Origin: Mercenaria mercenaria
Taxonomy: Eukaryota > Mollusca > Bivalvia > Venerida > Veneridae
Assembly (NCBI RefSeq): GCF_021730395.1
Contig: NC_069371.1
Coordinates: 13,865,001-13,929,000 of the forward strand
Length of the DNA: 64,000 bases
Reading direction: 5' to 3'
Below are positions 1 to 11,573 of the stretch, in pieces. Under the pieces are notes generated by a model that saw only the letters and a program-made list of their open reading frames with translations, was not told the DNA's origin and did no database searches. Within the stretch, counting starts at the first letter, position 1; every line of letters begins with the position of its first letter. The translations under genes and the position numbers were made by a program.

Positions 1-1
1 T

Positions 2-1653
2 AGATTTGCTGCTTATGCAAAATTTACAGAATTTATCACAAAACCCAAAAGGGAGAAGATGGGATAAAAAAACCCTCAGCCTCTGTTTGTCGTTATGGTG
101 CAGGAGTAAGAAAAACTATCAACAACGGCAAGGTGCTTGTTCTGCCTTCCGGAATAACATTGGGGTTGTATAAACGAGCAGTAGACCAGAACGCAGGTTT
201 CCTAAATGATGTGTTCCGTTGGATGAAAGAAGAGGCCAGTAAATATAAGGTTGCAGGGAACCAAACGCTCGGGGGTATCTGTATAGATGAAATGAGTATT
301 CAGGAGGATTTATGTATGGTCAAATCAAATGGTGAAGTTAGATTGATCGGTTTTATAGACATGGGCATAGAATCGGATAATTTACAAATGTTATGCACCG
401 GAAAGAAAGAGCGACCACTTGCAACCCATGGGTTATCTTTAGGATTGAATGGATTTAGATTCCCATTCGCGAGTTTCCCCGTAACACAAACTAAAGCTGC
501 TAACCTTCATTTTTTAGTTTGGCAAGCAGTTAAATATTTACATATGTACAACTTCAAGGTACTTTTCTTTTCTATGGATGGCGCTCAAGCAAATAGAGAT
601 TTCATGCGAATGTTTTTCTCTGGAACAAACCCGTTACTGCAAAACTTTTCAACCAAAAATATCTGGTCTCCAAATGATCCCGACATAATTTTTATAATAG
701 ACTATTCACATGTTATAAAAAAAGAGTCCGGAATAATTTACTAAAAGTGGTGACGGAAAAAGTTACATCAAAAGTCTCTCCTATAACCAAAACATCTACT
801 GGGAGCACTGGGTGAATACTTTCAAATGGGACAGGGAAACAAATGCGTTTCCAATGCATCGCAAGCTTACAAATGATCACATGTTTCTCACCCAGGAATC
901 TAAAATGCGGAACAAACTTGCTGAAGATGTTTTAGACGAGGACATGTTGCACCTAATGGAATGTTTCCAAAAGGCAATGGGTGAGACTGGTTACCTGATA
1001 GATGACACCCTTGCACTGTTAAAGGCCACAAGCAGCATGGTGAAAACGTTCTGAGACAGAAGGTCGATCCATGACATCGAAGATATCCGCCTTGAAGGTC
1101 TTTCCGAAGCTCTGGGATGGTTTAACCAGTGGGAAACCCACGTGAAGGACAGAACTGGTTTGACTGCAAGTGAAAAAGAAAAGATGCTTCTTTCAGCACA
1201 GACGCGCGAAGACTTAAATTCATGACAGGCTTCACTAAGCTATGTAAAGACACACTGAAATATGACAGAAATTCAGTTGTCCCTGCACGGGTAAATAGTG
1301 ACGTCATTGAGAACATCTTCTGTCAACAAAGGGGAATTTTCAACGGCAACAACACAAATCCAACATTTTACCAGTACTCAAAGAACATAAATACCGTCAC
1401 CATAGGTCAGAACACGCTATCAAAAAATTCAAATGCTGCAAATAAAAGATGTGAACCCCTTTGCTTTAACGCTGACAGACCTGTTAAAGAAAAACGAAAA
1501 AGTTGACATGTGAGAAAACCCCCGTCTGTTTTAAACAGGTAACAAAATGGATGAATGTGCAAGCAGAAGGAGCCAAGCGCGTTTGGACTGGCCAGACAGC
1601 TGGTGAACTCTGCTTGCATTTCTGGGTTAGTTACTGTAAACTGACAAACTAAG
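2..1653 (+). pseudogene. P-element-type (THAP9-like) transposase, decayed, 5' end outside window
   Basis: Plain DNA-transposon transposase. The longest open piece (133-744) carries the RNase H-like core of the P/THAP9 superfamily: IDEMSIQEDL, then SMDGAQANRDF, then IIDYSHVIKK, which fit the three acidic positions in order. The piece at 812-1054 (KWDRETNAFPMHRKLTNDH, then KMRNKLAEDVL) matches the insertion domain downstream of the core. The 3' part (about 1060-1510) has the conserved VNSDVIENIFCQQRG and NTNPTFYQYSKN block of the P-type C terminus. Similar coding continues in another frame to a stop near 1652. The frame shifts at least four times (near 65, 745-810, 1055-1220 and 1450-1500), so it cannot make a transposase. 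No THAP finger or left terminus is visible because the window begins inside the gene. The superfamily call is from motif recognition, not a search. Confidence 0.72.
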
Positions 1654-2163
1654 TGTTGAGAAACTTTACAATATTCATGACCATTTGTTAAATATGCAAA
1701 TTCAATGTTTCAAATTTCATATTTTAGCAGAAAACAATAACTTTTGATTGCAAATTTGTTATTCTTGAATCAATATATGTTGAATCAATTACCTTTTCAA
1801 CGGCACAATTGCATTTGTTTGAACAGCTTTGTTGTAATGCACCATTTGGGGTCACCTGAAATGAAGAATAAACGCAATGACTATTGAAGCTTGTTTTTAA
1901 CAAGTACAGGAATTGAATTGCATTATTTATATATTTATTTTTATTCAATTGTTTTTATAATATATATTTCCATAACACACATTTATAAATAGAAAATTTA
2001 TTCTTACAAACAGTCTGCTTATATTTCAAGTATGTTGTCCATAATATCGTTTCCCGGATTCCCAAAGCCACCACGTTTTAACTGACGGAATGTTCATGAA
2101 TTTATATGAGAAAAAAACACAGAACAGTAATATATGTAATTTCTCTACCTTCCAGAAATCCTT
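1654..2163. other. A+T-rich non-coding stretch
   Basis: No convincing coding, RNA gene or terminal repeat is seen here. It may be the 3' flank of the P-type element, but I could not find a terminal inverted repeat. Confidence 0.4.
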
Positions 2164-2488
2164 TTAACATATATCATTTACAATGAAAAAAAAAACAAAA
2201 ATCATGAGGACAGCGATTATGTCGCACAAGTTCAGTCCACAATATTTATAAAGCTGTATGGCCAGTCCACACGCGCTTTTAAATAACTGACTAGAATTGT
2301 AAACCTTTAACATATATCTTAAAATTACATTTAAGTTATAAAAAAACACACATTTCTGAGGACAGTGACTGTTATGTCACACAAGTCCAGTCCACAATAT
2401 TTATAAAGCTGTATGGCCAGTCCACACGCGCTTTTAAATAACTGACTAGAATTGTAAATCTTAAACATATATCTTTTACATTTAAATT

Positions 2489-2523
<35 letters not shown>

Positions 2524-3120
2524 TTCTGAGGACAGTGACTGTTATGTCACACAAGTCCAGTCCACAATATTTATAAAGCTGTATGGCCAGACACGCGCTT
2601 TTAAATAACTGACTAGAATTGTAAATCTTAAACATATAACTTTTACATCTAAATTAAAAAACACACACACACACATTTCTGAGGACAGTGACTGTTATGT
2701 CACACAAGTCCAGTCCACAATATTTATAAAGCTGTATGGCCAGTCCACACGCGCTTTTAAATACCTGACTAGAATTGTAAATCTTAAACATATAACTTTT
2801 ACATCTAAATTAAAAAGCACACACACACACATTTCTGAGGACAGTGACTGTTATATCACACAAGTCCAGTCCACAATAATTATAAAGCTGTATGGCCAGT
2901 CCACACGCGCTTTTAAATAACTGACTAGAATTGTAAATCTTTAATATATCTTAAAATTACATTAAGTTATAAAAAAAAACCCACACATTTCTGAGGCCAG
3001 TGACTGTTATGTCACACAAGTCCAGTCCACAATATTTATAAAGCTGTATGGACGGTCCACATGCGCATTTATATATCTGACTAGGATTGTAAATCTTTTA
3101 CAATCGAAAAAAAAGGAACA
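2164..3120. repeat. Minisatellite of ~155-bp units with embedded (CA)n
   Basis: Six head-to-tail copies begin with variants of GAGGACAGTGACTGTTATGT at 2206, 2358, 2528, 2681, 2837 and 2993, giving spacings of 152, 170, 153, 156 and 156. Each unit contains CAGTCCACAATATTTATAAAGC and ends in a CA microsatellite whose length differs between copies and accounts for most of the spacing variation. A degraded seventh copy (GGCCAGTCCACAC) lies at about 3130. The array abuts a Helentron-like element at 3183. Short open frames on the minus strand are translations of the repeat. Confidence 0.85.
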
Positions 3121-3182
3121 ATTTATGAGAACTGGCCAGTCCACACTGACATTCATGTAATGACTAGCATTGTAAATACCAA

Positions 3183-3686
3183 AACCAAGAGGGCCATGAA
3201 GGCCCTGTATCGCTCCTCTGACCTATTGACCTAAAGATCATCAAGATCAACATTCTGCCCAAGTTTCATTAAGATATGGTCATAAATGTAGCCTCAAAAG
3301 TGTTAACTAGCTTTTCCTTTGATTTGACCCGGTGCCCTAGTTTTGGACCCCACATGACCCAGTTTCGAACTTGACCTAAAGATCATCAAGATTTAATTTC
3401 TGACTAAGTATCATGAAGATACATTCATAAATATGGCCTCTAGTTTGTTAACAAACATTTCCTTTGATCTGACCTTATGACCTATTTTTTGACCTTCGAT
3501 GACCCAATATCAAACTCGTCCAAGATGTTATTGCGGGTAACATCCTTTCCAAGTTTCATTAAGATTAGGTCAAAATTGTGACCTCTAGAGTGTTAACAGT
3601 CAAATTGTTGACAAAGGACGGACGACGACGGACACAGGGCGATCACAAAAGCTCACCTTGAGCACTTCGTGCTCAGATGAGCTAAA
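3183..3686 (-). mobile_element. Helentron/DINE-like non-autonomous element (copy A)
   Basis: Read on the minus strand it starts TTTAGCTCATCTGAGCACG, with a hairpin whose arms are GAGCAC and GTGCTC, followed by a CG-rich GTCCGTCGTCGTCCGTCC segment. Three internal ~145-bp units follow: AAGTTTCATTAAGAT or its variants lie at 3261, 3406 and 3551, exactly 145 apart. It ends in GGGCCTTCATGGCCCTCTTGG, a hairpin plus tail. It belongs to the same family as the element at 55314-57048, which lies in the opposite orientation. There is no ORF. Classification as Helentron-associated rests on architecture (hairpin ends, internal tandem repeats), not on a database match. Confidence 0.65.
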
Positions 3687-3889
3687 AAAATCATAACAAA
3701 ATGAATAAGTAGTAATTATCTGAACTTACAGACCACAATGATAGTTTTCATATTTATGAATAGTTTAATTACTAGTAAATGAATTTATATTAGACCTGAA
3801 CTCAATGCATACAAGTTTTCACTTACAAGTACATCATACGAACAGTATGATGGTAAACATTTCAGTATACAGATACTTTTTACATGTAT

Positions 3890-4158
3890 GCCCCATGTGG
3901 TTCTGGGACGATCTGTGTATGAAAAGAATTGGAACTACTGCCTTACCCTGGCATGATCGTAAGAGGCGACTAATAGGGTCTTAACACTTGGTTTTGCTGT
4001 AACACTGTGATTCCAGCAGGTATGCAAATTTTGATTCCATATCTCATGTTTTTATTTCTATTTAAATGAGATGTGAAACCAAAATTTATAGTCATGTTTG
4101 GTGCCATATAACATAGACTGTGTTGGTGCACCGTAAAACCCAAATAAATAAATTGTTA
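3890..4158 (+). mobile_element. SINE-like repeat with AAAT tail
   Basis: The body runs from GCCCCATGTGGTTCTGGGAC through GGCATGATCGTAAGAGGCGA to TGTTGGTGCACCGTAAAACC, and ends in an AAATAAATAAAT simple tail, as retroposed elements do. I see no clear A and B boxes, so it may be the 3' part of a SINE or a LINE-tail relic. No target duplication was identified. Confidence 0.45.
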
Positions 4159-4177
4159 CATGTATACATTAGAAAAG

Positions 4178-5322
4178 TCACTCTTGATAGGTGCAGACAG
4201 ACTTGAAAATTTGATACAACCACTTCTGGGACACAACACTGACAGGGTGGACACCATCGCTGAATAGAACGCTTATAAATGATGTTCTGTGTGTAGACGA
4301 AGATTTTCTTTCCCTAAATTCCATGCAATCCAGTATGAATTTTGGTGACAAGTAATTCAGTTCCTTGTTTTTTTTTCTTATGTACTCATTAACAAGATCT
4401 ATCTGCTCGTGCATCTTGCCATCTTAAAAACTTTGCCAATCAGGGTGTTGTCTCATTCTGTTCCACTGACTCCAAAATACCGGCGGTGCTTCTAGAATTC
4501 CAATGTCATCAACAAGTTTATCAATACTTGGCCTTAAGTGATCCAAACGTTCACAAGGTGTATTGAATTTTGGCATCAAATAGCGTTCAGGACGCTTCAA
4601 ATCATTTAAATCACAGGTAATGTGCCAAAATAATACAATAAAGCGATCCCGTTTAATGTGGCCTGCAGTAATTTCCTGTTCAAGGTAGTGTATACCACCT
4701 GCAGTGTTTCGACCACCACGATATAAAAACGTCACGTTTCGTGTATCTACAAAATCCAGGATATGGCACATTTCATTTTTAGTTACTTGCCCTTACTGTC
4801 TGAAACTATGTAAATGTTCCTGTAATTGAGTATCAGTTCTTGTTTTTGTACCCGTCTTGCTTCAACGAAGTTGCTTACTTTTCTAAGCTCAAGTGGGTTT
4901 GCCTTAGCCATTTTGTAAGGAAATCTGGAAGATACAGTGTACTTTTTGCATGCAAGATTATTTAATTGTCGGTAAAAAAAGTTGAGTGTAAAATGGGGTA
5001 TTAGAAAGACCTTTGTTTTGCAATTACACCATGCCTTTACATCTAATGAGCATGCATAAAATTCAGCAGATTCAAATACATGTGGTGTTAATATGAAATC
5101 TGTCTGTTTTATTATAATAACCAACTGGTCATTTAAATATTGTTTATTGTGATTGGAGTGTACTGGTATTTCATATGCTTCACAAAGCTTCTGAAGGTCT
5201 TTCTTAGTATAAAATCTATCATTGAAATAATTTACATTGTCCATTACACCTGACTTCAGCTTAAAATGTGAAACAACTTTACCGTTTGATTTATCTGACT
5301 GAATTTCGTTCAGAGAGACCAT
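4178..5322 (-). pseudogene. SAP-like plus SGNH/GDSL-hydrolase-like protein, decayed
   Basis: Downstream of the PIF1 helicase block on the same strand. The first part (5322-4783) has KKDLQKLCEAYEIPVH...YLNDQLV, which fits the helix-turn-helix pattern of a SAP DNA-binding motif. The remainder fits an SGNH hydrolase: IYIVSDSKG as block I, TFLYRGGRNTAGG near block II, IVLFWHITCDL in the block III position, and FSDGVHP as the DxxH block V. These elements occur in the right order, but in separate open stretches, so the gene is broken. The catalytic serine would be the one in SDSKG. I do not know a named family combining these parts. Similar proteins seem familiar from invertebrate genomes, but I cannot verify this. 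The link to the helicase is inferred from strand and adjacency. Confidence 0.45.
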
Positions 5323-5347
5323 TTTGGGTGTCTTTTTTTCCCATCAC

Positions 5348-6471
5348 TTATTTCCTGTGAGCCTTGCCTTTTTCGCGTTTAACATACAACAGATAATCTT
5401 TCCTAAAGTGCGATGCGGAAATATTTACAAATTTAGACACGGTCTCATTGAAAAGTTCGGTGATATGACAAACCAGAATTTCCAATCCCTCCTCTGATTC
5501 TTTGTCTTCTGCGAGTTCAGTGCCTCTTTCATTTAACAAATTCATCCACTGCTGAAATAATGCTCTATCATCAAAAATATTCGACCTTATCATTTCCACT
5601 ACATGTTGGCCATACTCATGGAGGTTACTAAAAGTTTCCAATTTACGAGTTACATTTGTAAGCGCTTGAAAAAACAAGTAAGTAGAATCAGTTATATTGG
5701 TGAGACCTTGCCTTATATTCTGTTTTCGAGCTGTACCGGTAAGCGTTTCACTGAATTCAGTTGTAATGGATAATTCAGAGAAAGGAATGACAAGTTTAGA
5801 AAGCAATTTTTCTTTCTCTCTACACATTGCAAGTTGATTTTCTTTTTTAGGATCAAACAGGGAAGACCGGATTTTTTTCTGATATCGATACCTTAACTTG
5901 CTTACACAGAACCCACCGATGTAACGGATGTTACCTTTACCTTCTCAGTAGGAATATTTCGTTCACTGACATCAGATGGTTTTAACATCTCAGTTTTTTG
6001 TTGCATTACAAAATTTTGGAGACAGAAACTAACAGAGTTGCAGAAAAATTGACCCTCAGTTTTAATATTAGCCCCGTAGTTCGCGACAAAACTTTCACAT
6101 GAAGAAAAATACGCATCACTTTTCAAGAATGCATTAATATCTGTACAAAATTTTGTTATAATTTTCTGCTTGTTCTGCATCCGTAAAATTGTCATTAGAT
6201 ATCATGTTCATTTTAAGATAGTGTGAACTGAGCCAATTGTAAAAAGGCATAAATGTTTTAAAAATTCTTTCAATAAAATCTTTAATAGAGTTTTCCATTG
6301 GACTCCCTTCATACTCGCAAGAAATGCTGTTTAGCACTTTTACAGGGTCAAGGCTATCTGGGATCGGCACAGGTTTCTGTCTAATCAATATTTCATCAAA
6401 GTTAGCTGAATCTTCAATATATACGGTAGAAGAAATATCCCTGGCGTCATCACCGACATCATCATCACCTT

Positions 6472-6505
<34 letters not shown>

Positions 6506-7895
6506 TTCTGCGTAACTGATGTCAGCATCAGAAATGCTATCAATTTCAAAAGGAGCGAACGTCAGTTTCAACTGTTTTTGAAATAAACTCATTTTTACAA
6601 CAGCTACAGTCTTGTAGTATGATCTTGGATTCAAAAGTGTAAAACGTTTTACGGGATCAGGGTGTTCTTTAATCAAAGATGGCGTAAAATGTTTTACTTG
6701 CAAATTTTCAGAGGATGTAGCACGACCCAAGGCAACACCTATTTGGCCTGGTATTCTTGCATTAGTGCAGTCTATAACAACAGATTGTAATGTCGTACCT
6801 TGGGACTTATGTATGGTTATACCAAAAGATAATATCAGTGGAAATTGTAACCTTTTTGAAAGCGTACGTCTACATACGGGGTCTATTTTTGTAAACAAAT
6901 AACGTGTAACGTTTATTGTAATGTTAGGTTTAGAGAAATGAACGGTGACAAAGTCGTTACCCATTGCTTTGACTGTGCCTCTGGTTCCATTCACTAATGT
7001 GTCACTAAGATTTGCAACTAGCATAACTGGACAGTTCACTTTGAGGCCTAAAAGAGCAGGTGCTTGAAATTTATTCAAATAATATGTATCACCCTCATCT
7101 TTAGCACGATACAGTTTTACTTCACCTGATAATGCTTTCAGTTTGTCATGGTTGAAAAGTTTTGTTTTAAAATTGGTTGAAAATAAATAAACAGTTTCTT
7201 CGTTAACACTAATGTTTCTTTCTAAATTTTTTTATGAATTCTAGAGACTGTTTTGAAGGTGTTCCCTTTTCTATTTCGTTCACACATGATATTAAGTCTG
7301 TGTCATTTTGCCTAAATATAGTATCTAAACTAATACTATGCGGTAACGCATTAAAGAAAATATTTGAATGGAAACAAAATTCTCCAGTTTCTCCGTACAA
7401 CTGATCTGGAACAGAAGGGAGTTGATAGAAATCTCCTGATAGAATTATTTGGATCCCACCAAAATATTGTTCTCCCCCTCTTACATGTCGACATAGAAAT
7501 TCAACAGTATCAAACATTTTCTTATAAACATTGAACATTCGTCAATAATTAACATATTACAATCAATAATACGTTCCCTTGCTTTTCTATAACGCTCGTC
7601 AATTAATAATCAACCGGCTTAACTCTGATTTCTGTATGCTACCATCACCAACACCACACCAACTGTGCAATGTCTGCCCTTTCTCATACTGAATCGCGGC
7701 GATACCAGTAGTGCAAGTGACAGCAACACTTTTACCACGAGAACATAGTTCTTTCGCTAGTTTCTGCAAAACAAAGGTCTTACCGCTACCACCCTGGCCA
7801 GTCAGTGTTGTATTATGGCCATTTAAGGCCGTAGTAAAAATCAAGCTTTGACTACGACTTAACATACCTTGCAGATTGCTAAAATTTGCGATAAC
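5348..7895 (-). pseudogene. PIF1-type superfamily 1B DNA helicase with long C-terminal extension, decayed
   Basis: Helicase motifs occur in order on the minus strand: Walker A LTGQGGSGKT and motif Ia VTCTTGIAA with GQTLHSWCG (7865-7599), Walker B IIDECSMF (about 7530), LSGDFYQLPSV as motif III (about 7440), then ITIHKSQGTTLQS as motif V and VALGRATS as motif VI (about 6820-6710). The C-terminal part contains an aspartate run encoded by a GAT/ATC trinucleotide repeat (6474-6506), then ~300 residues with no recognised domain (6500-5348). PIF1 enzymes unwind DNA 5'-3'. In invertebrates, PIF1-like genes are often carried by transposons. There are several interruptions. No Rep/HUH domain is seen, so a Helitron RepHel origin is not supported. 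A possible 5' exon lies at about 8216-8037, ending in a GTAAGT donor. Confidence 0.72.
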
Positions 7896-8219
7896 AATGA
7901 AACGTTGTTTGATGACACGGCGATTAGACAGCTCGCGAAAAGAACAAAAATATTTAATCGAGTAATAGACTGGTTTCTATTAATCGTTATGCTGGTTCTA
8001 ACGTTCACTGCGCGACGCATACTTACCTTATCATGCTGGGAGCCAGCGTTCAAATCGTCGAAAGATTTTGTAAATGGACCGAAATGAGTTGACAATTGCA
8101 AAATTTCTCGCATATTGTGCAGGAAGGAGGAAAGATTGATTACTGTCACTATCATCGTCGTAAAGAGTAATGTGTACTTGAACGAAGGACACCAGAAATA
8201 TACGGGAAAGTTGCAAAAA

Positions 8220-10330
8220 GAGTAAAACCCGAGCGGATATTCGAGGTGGGTGTACGAAAAATTTCTATCAAAGAGTTCTGTCTTGTGTGTATTAAAGCTA
8301 ATGAGGTATTATATATTTCTTAGATTAGCTCAAATAAGTTTAACAATGTTTGTGTGATTAGTGTCTGGGTCTGGAGTTACAATGATGATGATAAAAAATA
8401 TATACAGGTGCGTAGTAGTTTGGGCTGTAGTGGGGTGGGGGTTCCAGACCCCAAGTGTCTGTGGATATGCATCCTTATTCGCATTGCATTGTTGGACTCT
8501 TTACTGTTACTAAGCAACATTAAATATCGTTGTCATCCTTAAAGATGTTTGAAGCCGATAAAAGCCTTAGATTTAACCCGTAGTACATAATTTTACTCTA
8601 AATAACTGTTTCATTGTATAAAGTATCCATTTTGAAGCATTTGGCAGAATTCTCCAGTAATTTGGGTTTATGACCAATTATTTTCGGTCACTTGGTCACT
8701 GTGATCAATTATTTTCGGTCACTGACCATTTTTATTTGGTAAATTTACCGTGTGACCAATTTTAACCAATTTTTCTTGGTCAATTTTCCTGCCTACTATA
8801 AAAGGGACAGATTTGTGACCATCTGGGTCATTCCAGTACTGAACAGTAAGCTAGCTTAAAGGCACTTTTTCCTAGTCTTGAGAATTTTACCAATCTTTAT
8901 CTTAGATTCATATACAACAGACTCAGCATGAATTATATTTGTGTAAACACATTTTAGCATAAAGCTGCAGTAATTTTGATATCCATTTAGAAGATTTGAA
9001 GGAACATGTATTTTTATATTAACTTTTCAAGTGAATTTAATGCAATAGCTGCCTTATTGAAATGAAAGTTACTAAGGACACGTGTACTCATCTTTAGAAG
9101 TTATGGAAAACCTATGCAGTCATAATGATGAATATTTGTACTGATATTTTACAAGTCCTCACTGCTGAATGTTGAATTATTTAGGCCTTTCGAGATAGAT
9201 AAAGTGATGAATAGAGTTTAATGCTCAAGTTAATAGTGCATTTAATTAAGTTATGGAAAGCTGACACTGTCTTCTACATTAATACTGTGTTACATTATAA
9301 ACACTGTGTGGTATCTTGTGAACTGCTGAGTTCTTTTGAAATTTAATGTGATTCGTGTAACATTTTATTCGTTGATGCTTTCACTTTGAATTTTTTGTGT
9401 AACTTATAAGACAATACACAAATTAAACTTCATGAACAGTTAGTACAGAGTTTCTAGTCCTTGACCTAATACATTATAAGAAGTTTTCTCATGTTGATCG
9501 GCCAAGTCCTCCTGAAAGTATTTAGCTCCTAACAGAAGGCTACATTCAGACAGAATAACTACTCTAGTGCGTAACAATACTTTATAATATTTTTATATAA
9601 TTGAACCTTGCAAGTATATCTGCATAACGCTGAAACTTTATTTTAATATAACAAGATGTCAATCAGAAAATCATCTGAATGAGATTGTTGACCCGATAGA
9701 TCACCTATTGAGGAGAAAAAATGATCCTGAGCTGACAAGAATGAAGGAAGCACTCGTGTAAAAATACCACAGCATATCTTCTTTCTATCTGACATTCTTG
9801 AGCATGTGAATATCTTCTGTAAATACAATACCTGCAGTGCTCTGTAGACTTCTCGATGGTTACACTGAAACTATGGTAGCTTTTATCAATGTTTATGACA
9901 CATTATTTGTAAGTAAGCTCATAGTGCTTTCTTTACAAGCATCATTTTGTATTTACAATACTCCTCAGTTGTTTATAACAAAACTAATGTACCAGCAATG
10001 ACGATTTTAGATTGCATTGATAATTCATTAGTCATGTCTCAGTTTAAACATGAATTGTTATATAAATTAAACTTGTTTGAACTAAAGTATTTTCTCATTT
10101 ACTGTACTTGATTGATACTCTACATAGTCTGATTGGCAGGTTCAGGGACCCTCTAAAAAGGCCCAATGACCTATACTTATCGAAAGTTGCAGATTTATTT
10201 CTTGAGATTGACGAGAGAACAGTTTACTAGACGACTAAGGTATGTATCAAATAAGTTTGAATATAGCATTTAAATGATTTTTTCTTGTAGTGTGACATAG
10301 ATGATTGGCAGACCGTGATCCTCAAAACTA
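8220..10330. other. Non-coding stretch with little recognisable content
   Basis: At 8660-8735 there is a local duplication of CAATTATTTTCGGTCACT. A short open stretch at 10141-10230 (+) reads FRDPLKRPNDLYLSKVADLF and then LEIDERTVY before a stop. It looks coding-like, but I cannot assign it. No TIR or tail delimits a transposon between 8800 and 10330. Confidence 0.35.
8797..8806 (+). promoter_or_regulatory. Possible TATA box
   Basis: TATAAAAGGG is a perfect metazoan TATA box. About 30-40 bases downstream lies CATTCCAGTA, a weak initiator context. No gene is recognised immediately downstream, so this could be chance in A+T-rich DNA. Confidence 0.2.
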
Positions 10331-11170
10331 ATACCCTGAAATCCCGAAAATAAGCCGCGGCTTATTCTAAATTTTCGTAAGGATTTGGTGGCTTATTATC
10401 GAGTCCGGCTTATTTTTGAGTCCGGCTAACGTTTGAGTACATATATTCAGTAACGGTTTAAAAACCGGCGTATTTTCGAGGACCGAAATACTGAAGATAT
10501 GGATGTCATATAGTTTGCTTTTTAGTAAAAACATCGATAAATACTTATACTTCTGACATACCAGTTTTGTTAAAATTTATTACAATTTCTTAATGAAAGT
10601 AATCCGATGCTAACAGATAATTACCCATTAAAAAGTTTTGTCTGGCCTAACAAACAAATACATCTATGATTTAATCGGCCAACGGGTATGAATAACTTAC
10701 ACAATAATTGATAAACACTGCATAGCGTTATAAAGACCGGTCAGGTTAATTAGTAGAATTACTGACGTGACAAGAAGTGTTTGAGACAGTATGTTTTTTT
10801 TTGTTTTTGTTTTAAATGTCCATGGTTTTAAATATCAACTCAACTTGCATTGTTTTAGGTGTTTTTATTCCAAGGTATGTTTTATTGCTATTACGTGTGG
10901 AAATAAAGGATAGCTCTTATTTTGAATCGCTTGAGGTTTGAAATAAGGGTTTCCCGGAAATAATTCTGCTATGTACACGTTGGTAACTTTTGTTATCTCA
11001 TATGGTGTCCTAACAAAGTCATTGATACTATAACTGATACAAAAAAAACTGGATGGCTTATTTTTGAGTGCGGCTTATTTATGAGCTCTTTGTGCCTGTA
11101 GTGAAATGGTGGCTTATTTTCGAGACCGGCTTATTTTCAAAACCGGCTTATGTTCGGGATTTCAGGGTAT
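10331..11170. mobile_element. 840-bp TIR element, non-autonomous
   Basis: The ends are ATACCCTGAAATCCCGAA and its reverse complement TTCGGGATTTCAGGGTAT. Just inside both ends are several copies of GGCTTATTTTCGAG / CCGGCTTATTTTTGAG, including the palindrome TAAGCCGCGGCTTA, which look like clustered transposase-binding subterminal repeats. There is no ORF. A TA target duplication is possible (TA next to CCCTGAAA on both sides), which would fit a Tc1/mariner-type mobiliser, but the superfamily is not certain. Confidence 0.7.
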
Positions 11171-11483
11171 ATTAATAAGTAAAAAATAAATATTATTTAC
11201 AAGTGGTATTGTGCACATTTGTTTCAGCAATATTTTTAAAATGTATATGTTTACATGAACAGGAATGTGTACACACCAGAGCAGGTGGTAGAAAAGCTGG
11301 CTGTGCCAGTAGTTTACAAGCTGATACAGGAACTTGAAGATAGGTTCCAACTGTCCCCTGTTTTGGAGGTGTTCTCCATCTTCATCATAGCCACCCTGCC
11401 AAATTCTGTTGTTGAAATGGCAGAATATAGAAATGTAACTTCATTATATAAATTTGGCAATGGTATTGTCCGTATTTTTTTTT

Positions 11484-11510
11484 GGGGGGGGGGGGGGGGG
11501 GGGGGGGGGG
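11484..11510 (+). repeat. 27-base poly-G run
   Basis: A homopolymer of 27 G residues follows nine T residues. It creates artefactual poly-Gly (+) and poly-Pro (-) open frames and is a likely site of sequencing or assembly length error. It could also form a G-quadruplex. Confidence 0.9.
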
Positions 11511-11573
11511 TTCGTTTTGAGGAGGCTGTGCTTTTGGTGCGTGGCATTCCCTGTTTGATATTTTTCTTTGTTT
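11511..11573 (+). repeat. Fragment of an interspersed repeat (copy 1 of 3)
   Basis: TTTTGAGGAGGCTGTGCTTT, GTGCGTGGCATTCCCTGTTT and GATATTTTTCTTTG match the 3' part of the longer copy at 12966-13216 and the inverted copy at 18130-18262. It sits directly after the poly-G run, which replaces the GT microsatellite seen at the same position in copy 2. Confidence 0.6.

Noticed and set aside
6324-6515. + strand Ser-rich frame
   Set aside because: Antisense of the aspartate run in the PIF1-type helicase extension, created by an ATC trinucleotide repeat.
4178-7895. Helitron RepHel helicase
   Set aside because: No Rep (HUH) domain is found upstream of the helicase motifs, and the downstream SGNH-like part is not a known RepHel accessory. 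A Helitron origin is therefore not supported.
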